In this document: piece after piece, positions 60,708 through 64,000 of the stretch
Layout of the letters: every line of letters starts with the position of its first letter
Numbering within the stretch: position 1 is the stretch's first letter
Source of the DNA: Luteimonas deserti
GTDB lineage: Bacteria; Pseudomonadota; Gammaproteobacteria; Xanthomonadales; Xanthomonadaceae
Direction of reading: 5' to 3'
Assembly: GCF_013425765.1 (NCBI RefSeq)
Contig: NZ_JACCJZ010000011.1
Location: 1 to 64,000 of the forward strand
DNA: 64,000 nucleotides
Notes under the pieces: generated by a model
The model's input: only the letters and a program-made list of their open reading frames with translations
Told to the model about the DNA's origin: nothing
Database searches by the model: none
Program-made: the position numbers and the translations under genes

Positions 60708-61232
60708 TCAGCCGGGCGCTTTCGGATTGCGGATCACGGATTTCAACGCGGTCTTGACCTTGGCGTGGACGGTCAGCGCCGCGGCCGCAGGCGAGGCTTT
60801 CCATGTCTCGTACTGCTCGTCCAGGTCCGCGCGTTCCTCCGCGCTGAAGAGCGTGCGCGCCGCGGAGAACATGTCCTGCTCTTCTTCGTCCGCATGATGG
60901 GTGATGAACTCCGACAGCACCTTCGCCGAGCCTGCGAACTGGCGGCTGGTCTTGGGCGAAGCGTGCAGGTCCGGCAACACCGTCAGTTCCACCGCCCGAT
61001 GCTCCTGGATCGCCTCGGCGTGCTGCAGCAGCTGGTCGTGCGAGGCGCGCTCGGCGAACGCGGGATAGAACACCAGCTCTTCCCATTTCGCATGCGGAAT
61101 CAACGCCGCTTCGATCTTCTGCAGCAGCTCGGTGCGCTTCTTCTCGGCGCGGTCGGTGGTCGCGTTGAGCGCGTCGAACAGCGAGCGCAACTCGTCGTGC
61201 TCGTCCTTGAGTGTCTTGAGGATGTCGCGCAT
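60708..61232 (-). CDS. Hemerythrin HHE-domain protein
   Basis: The 174-residue product is a four-helix bundle for a di-iron centre. Ligand candidates are visible in DEHDELRSLFDAL near residue 10, IPHAKWEELVFYPAF, EAIQEHRAVELTVLP and ITHHADEEEQDMF. Such proteins bind oxygen or nitric oxide or act in oxidative stress. The start MRDILKTLKDEH at 61232 fits; an open frame upstream is not protein-like. Confidence 0.9.
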   Translation of the reverse strand: MRDILKTLKDEHDELRSLFDALNATTDRAEKKRTELLQKIEAALIPHAKWEELVFYPAFAERASHDQLLQHAEAIQEHRAVELTVLPDLHASPKTSRQFAGSAKVLSEFITHHADEEEQDMFSAARTLFSAEERADLDEQYETWKASPAAAALTVHAKVKTALKSVIRNPKAPG

Positions 61233-61442
61233 GGCAGGTCCTTCGGGGGCTGGGGCGTCCACTGGACGCCAGCGGACTTCGAGACCATGTGAAAACGGCA
61301 CCCGCGCGGCAACCCACCGCTTCATCCGGCCCGCAGGGCAAGGGGGTCATCGCGCACGGTGTCGCCATTCCGTGCCTGCGAATGCCCGGCACTCACGGGC
61401 CGCGATGCAGGCTGCTCTGGTAGCACTGCATCAGGAGGCCAC

Positions 61443-62069
61443 GTGTCCGTCGTCGTACCGCATCCGAAATTGACGTCGCTGCCGCGCGCGTTCTACCGGC
61501 GGCACCCTGCCCAGGTCGCGCCGGAGCTGCTCAACAAGCTGCTACTGCGCGATGACGGCCGTGTGGGCCGGATCGTCGAAGTCGAGGCCTATGCCGGTAG
61601 CGAAGACCCTGCGGCGCATACGTTCCGCGGGCGTACCGTGCGCAATGCGAGCATGTTCGGTGATGGCGGACATCTCTACGTGTACTTCAGCTACGGCATG
61701 CACTGGGCCGCGAACGCGGTGTGCGGCGAGATCGGCCAGGGCTTCGGGGTGCTGTTGCGGGCCCTCGAGCCGGTGGACGGCCTTGACCTGATGAGGCAGG
61801 CACGCAGCAAGGCCCGGCGTACGCAGGACCTGGCCAGCGGACCGGGCCGCCTCGCCCAGGCCATGGGAATCGATCGACGGTTCGACGGCGCGGATCTGGT
61901 GACCGGTGCGCAGGGGGTATGCATCGTCTCCGACGGAGTCGAGCCACCACTCCAGCCGGTCGTCGGCCCGCGGGTCGGGATTACGAAGGCGGTCGATCTG
62001 CCCTGGCGATGGCATGTGCCGGACAATCCGCACGTCTCCAAACGCCGGCCGCTGCGTAGAACGGAGTAA
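61443..62069 (+). CDS. DNA-3-methyladenine glycosylase (AAG/MPG family)
   Basis: This is a monofunctional base-excision glycosylase removing alkylated and deaminated purines. The 208-residue product starts with GTG at 61443, supported by AGGAGG 4 bases upstream. Family segments are [38 protein letters not shown] with the catalytic Glu, [20 protein letters not shown], and [12 protein letters not shown]. The C-terminus is [18 protein letters not shown]. The upstream open frame does not belong to it. Confidence 0.93.
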   Translation: MSVVVPHPKLTSLPRAFYRRHPAQVAPELLNKLLLRDDGRVGRIVEVEAYAGSEDPAAHTFRGRTVRNASMFGDGGHLYVYFSYGMHWAANAVCGEIGQGFGVLLRALEPVDGLDLMRQARSKARRTQDLASGPGRLAQAMGIDRRFDGADLVTGAQGVCIVSDGVEPPLQPVVGPRVGITKAVDLPWRWHVPDNPHVSKRRPLRRTE

Positions 62070-62176
62070 GTATCGGGACGTCGACGGATGTCCGCGCGGA
62101 TGGCGCCCGCGCATCGAAGCCGTGACGCGCCCTGCACGCGTGCGTCCTAAAGTGCGCGCCAGACCGAGGACGCCCC

Positions 62177-62425
62177 ATGCCCATCGACGACGCCACCACG
62201 GCCGCACTGCGCGATCTGGATTCGAGCCTGTGCGGTTACGGCGATTCGGAAGGCGACCGCCTGAAGAAGATCGCCGCGCTGGCCAACATGGCCGCCTACC
62301 TGCGCGAGCACGCACCGCCGGACGAACGCGACTGGATCCGCACCGAGCTGCACACGCTCGCGCATCGACACAACGTACCGGACGAATGCGTGCTGCCCGA
62401 GCCGCAGGTGCATTCGCGTCCCTGA
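62177..62425 (+). CDS. Small protein of unknown function
   Basis: The 82-residue product is preceded by GAGGA 6 bases before the ATG. It is soluble, helical and acidic at the start (MPIDDATTAALRDLDSSLCG) and then reads DRLKKIAALANMAAYLREHA. I do not recognise a family. It sits between the glycosylase and the kinase genes. Confidence 0.6.
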   Translation: MPIDDATTAALRDLDSSLCGYGDSEGDRLKKIAALANMAAYLREHAPPDERDWIRTELHTLAHRHNVPDECVLPEPQVHSRP

Positions 62426-62567
62426 AACGGCGCGCCTCACCCGGCGGCAGCGTCGAGCATGGCGCTTCCGTCGGTGCCCGCGGCTCCCTGGGCCGGCGGT
62501 CGTGCTCAGACGGATGACCCGCCTGGCGCGGTGCTAGAGTCGGCCACCGTCCGACCCGGCCGCTGCC

Positions 62568-63566
62568 ATGCATCCGTCTTCCGACCGCGACTCCGCGACA
62601 TGGCGTGTCTACGACGTGCTGCTGCAGTCCACGCCGGACCTGCTCTACGTCTTCGACCTGCAGCACCGGTTCGTCTACGCCAACGAGGCCTTGCTGGCCA
62701 TGTGGGGCCTGACCTGGGCGGACGCGGAAGGCAAGACCTGTCTCGAACTCGGCTACGAGCCCTGGCACGCGGCGATGCACGATGAAGAGATCGAGCGCGT
62801 GATCGCCACTCGCGAGCCGGTACGCGGCGACGTCAATTTTCCGCACACCACCAAGGGGCTGCGCACCTACGACTACATCTTCACCCCGGTGATCGGGACG
62901 GATGGCGCGGTCGAGGCCATTGCCGGCAGCACGCGCGATGTGACCGAACGCAAACGGCACGAGGAGCACCTCCAACTGCTCATCAACGAGTTGAACCACA
63001 GGGTCAAGAACACACTCTTCACCGTGCAGTCGCTGGTCCGGCAGACCCTCGGCACGGCCTCCGACCTCGCCGACGGCAGCGCCCGCATCGAGGCAAGGCT
63101 GTTTGCGCTGTCGCGTGCCCACAATGTGCTCACTCGTGAGAACTGGCGCAGCGCCGACATCACGGACGTGGTCGCGGGCGCGGTGGCGCCCTACGAAACG
63201 GCTCCGGGCCAGCGCTTCAAGCTCGCCGGGCCGGCCGGCCACCTCGAGCCCCGGCGCGCGCTGGCGATGGCCATGGCCCTGCACGAGCTGTGCACGAATG
63301 CGGTGAAGTACGGCGCGCTGTCCGGGACCGGCGGCGAGGTGGACATCCGGTGGACCCGCGTTCCCGACGCGGCAGGCGAGCGCTTGTGCCTGGTCTGGCG
63401 CGAGCAGGGCGGCCCGCCGGTAATGCCGCCGTCGCGCCGCGGTTTCGGTTCGCGCCTGCTCGAACGCGGCCTGCGCGGAGACCTCGGCGGCGACGTCGAC
63501 CTGGTCTACGCGCCCGAGGGTGTGGTGTTCCGCGCGACCACCCTGCTCGCGGCGGACGCGGAATGA
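62568..63566 (+). CDS. PAS-domain HWE-type sensor histidine kinase
   Basis: The 332-residue cytosolic kinase has one PAS domain (about 12-130: LLQSTPDLLYVFDLQHRFVY, TPVIGTDGAVEAIAGSTRDV). Its dimerisation region is of the HWE/HisKA_2 type, with the acceptor His in INELNHRVKNTLFTVQSL near residue 142. The ATPase domain has LHELCTNAVKYGALS, DIRW and RRGFGSRLLERGL. This class is most common in alphaproteobacteria. The stop overlaps the start of the response regulator gene by 4 bp, so the two form a pair. Confidence 0.92.
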   Translation: MHPSSDRDSATWRVYDVLLQSTPDLLYVFDLQHRFVYANEALLAMWGLTWADAEGKTCLELGYEPWHAAMHDEEIERVIATREPVRGDVNFPHTTKGLRTYDYIFTPVIGTDGAVEAIAGSTRDVTERKRHEEHLQLLINELNHRVKNTLFTVQSLVRQTLGTASDLADGSARIEARLFALSRAHNVLTRENWRSADITDVVAGAVAPYETAPGQRFKLAGPAGHLEPRRALAMAMALHELCTNAVKYGALSGTGGEVDIRWTRVPDAAGERLCLVWREQGGPPVMPPSRRGFGSRLLERGLRGDLGGDVDLVYAPEGVVFRATTLLAADAE

Positions 63567-63931
63567 GTGCCGGGGTCGAGGCCACCATCCTCGTCGTCGA
63601 GGACGAATCGATCCTGGCCATGCTGCTGGAAGACTTCCTGCTGGAGCTCGGTCACCGTGCCCCGACGATCGCGTGCACCGTGTGCCAGGCGCTCGAGACC
63701 CTCGCCGCACGCGACGTCCGTTTCGCGATCCTCGACATCAATCTGGGCGGCGAAACGAGCTTCCCGGTCGCCGACCGTCTCGACGCGCTCGGCATTCCAT
63801 ACATCTTCACGACCGGCTATGGCGCCGCGGGGGTCCCCGAGCGGCTGCGGTCGCGCTACATCCTGCAGAAGCCCTACGGGGCCGACGATCTGCGCCGCGC
63901 CATCGCGGCCCATGGGCCGGTCGCGAACTAG
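63563..63931 (+). CDS. Single-domain response regulator
   Basis: The 122-residue product is a receiver domain only. The acidic pocket is ILVVEDESILAMLLEDFL, the phosphorylated Asp is in FAILDINLGGE near residue 56, and FTTGYGAAGVP and ILQKPYGADDL provide Thr and Lys. With no output domain it must act by protein contact, possibly as a phosphate sink or relay. Its ATG overlaps the kinase stop (ATGA). Confidence 0.93.
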   Translation: MSAGVEATILVVEDESILAMLLEDFLLELGHRAPTIACTVCQALETLAARDVRFAILDINLGGETSFPVADRLDALGIPYIFTTGYGAAGVPERLRSRYILQKPYGADDLRRAIAAHGPVAN

Positions 63932-64000
63932 CGCCCGAACGCGCCGCATGCGTGCGCCTGACCGGACGTCAGCTCGCTCGCCGCCGCCCCGTGCCGGCGA

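Overview
The window is chromosomal DNA from a high-GC gammaproteobacterium of the Xanthomonadaceae/Lysobacteraceae type (Luteimonas, Lysobacter or a close genus). This rests on the core gene neighbourhoods (lptG-lptF / pepA-holC-valS; groES-groEL under a CIRCE element; cutA-dsbD-tlpA-aroQ-accB-accC), on the protein sequences, and on the very GC-rich codon use. No phage, plasmid, transposase, CRISPR array, rRNA or tRNA gene was found.

Layout. 1-7.9 kb: the front part of a large trimeric autotransporter adhesin, whose 3' end lies outside the window, then purL and dsbC. 7.9-11.8 kb: xerD and a divergent RDD membrane protein, flanked on both sides by gene-free DNA built from one repeat family, degenerate on the left and nearly perfect on the right. 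11.8-25.3 kb: core genes (lptG/lptF, pepA, holC, valS, ndh, a ZIP transporter, rpoH, glnE). 25.4-33.4 kb: a coupled pair (MurG-like glycosyltransferase and PYROXD2-like flavoprotein), a GIY-YIG/GNAT fusion, a YhiN-type flavoprotein, an AsmA-like protein and a DUF6445-like gene whose middle is out of frame. 33.5-42.4 kb: groEL/groES, a PagL-like deacylase, then the collinear cutA-dsbD-tlpA-aroQ-accB-accC block. 42.4-64 kb: accessory genes, including small secreted proteins, a HAD hydrolase, an EF-hand protein, two PQQ-type sugar dehydrogenases, a lytic transglycosylase, apt, a cupin, a SRAP homologue without its catalytic residues, stress and redox proteins, a GH2-like enzyme, an orphan OmpR-type regulator, a GAF kinase, hemerythrin, alkyladenine glycosylase and a PAS/HWE kinase with its response regulator.

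Shared functions. DsbC (isomerase), DsbD (electron import) and a TlpA-like thioredoxin form a periplasmic thiol system. AccB and AccC are two subunits of acetyl-CoA carboxylase. LptF and LptG are the membrane part of the LPS exporter, and the PagL-like protein would trim lipid A.

The strongest regulatory signal links the two heat-shock loci. groES has a perfect extended CIRCE (HrcA operator) and a sigma-32-like promoter. rpoH has a sigma-E-like promoter (GGAACTT-N15-GTCATA) whose -10 and start region are covered by a 9-9-9 inverted repeat matching CIRCE in 8 of 9 positions per arm. The most novel structural signal is the 84/70-bp hairpin repeat family around xerD, in which stem changes are compensated on both sides.
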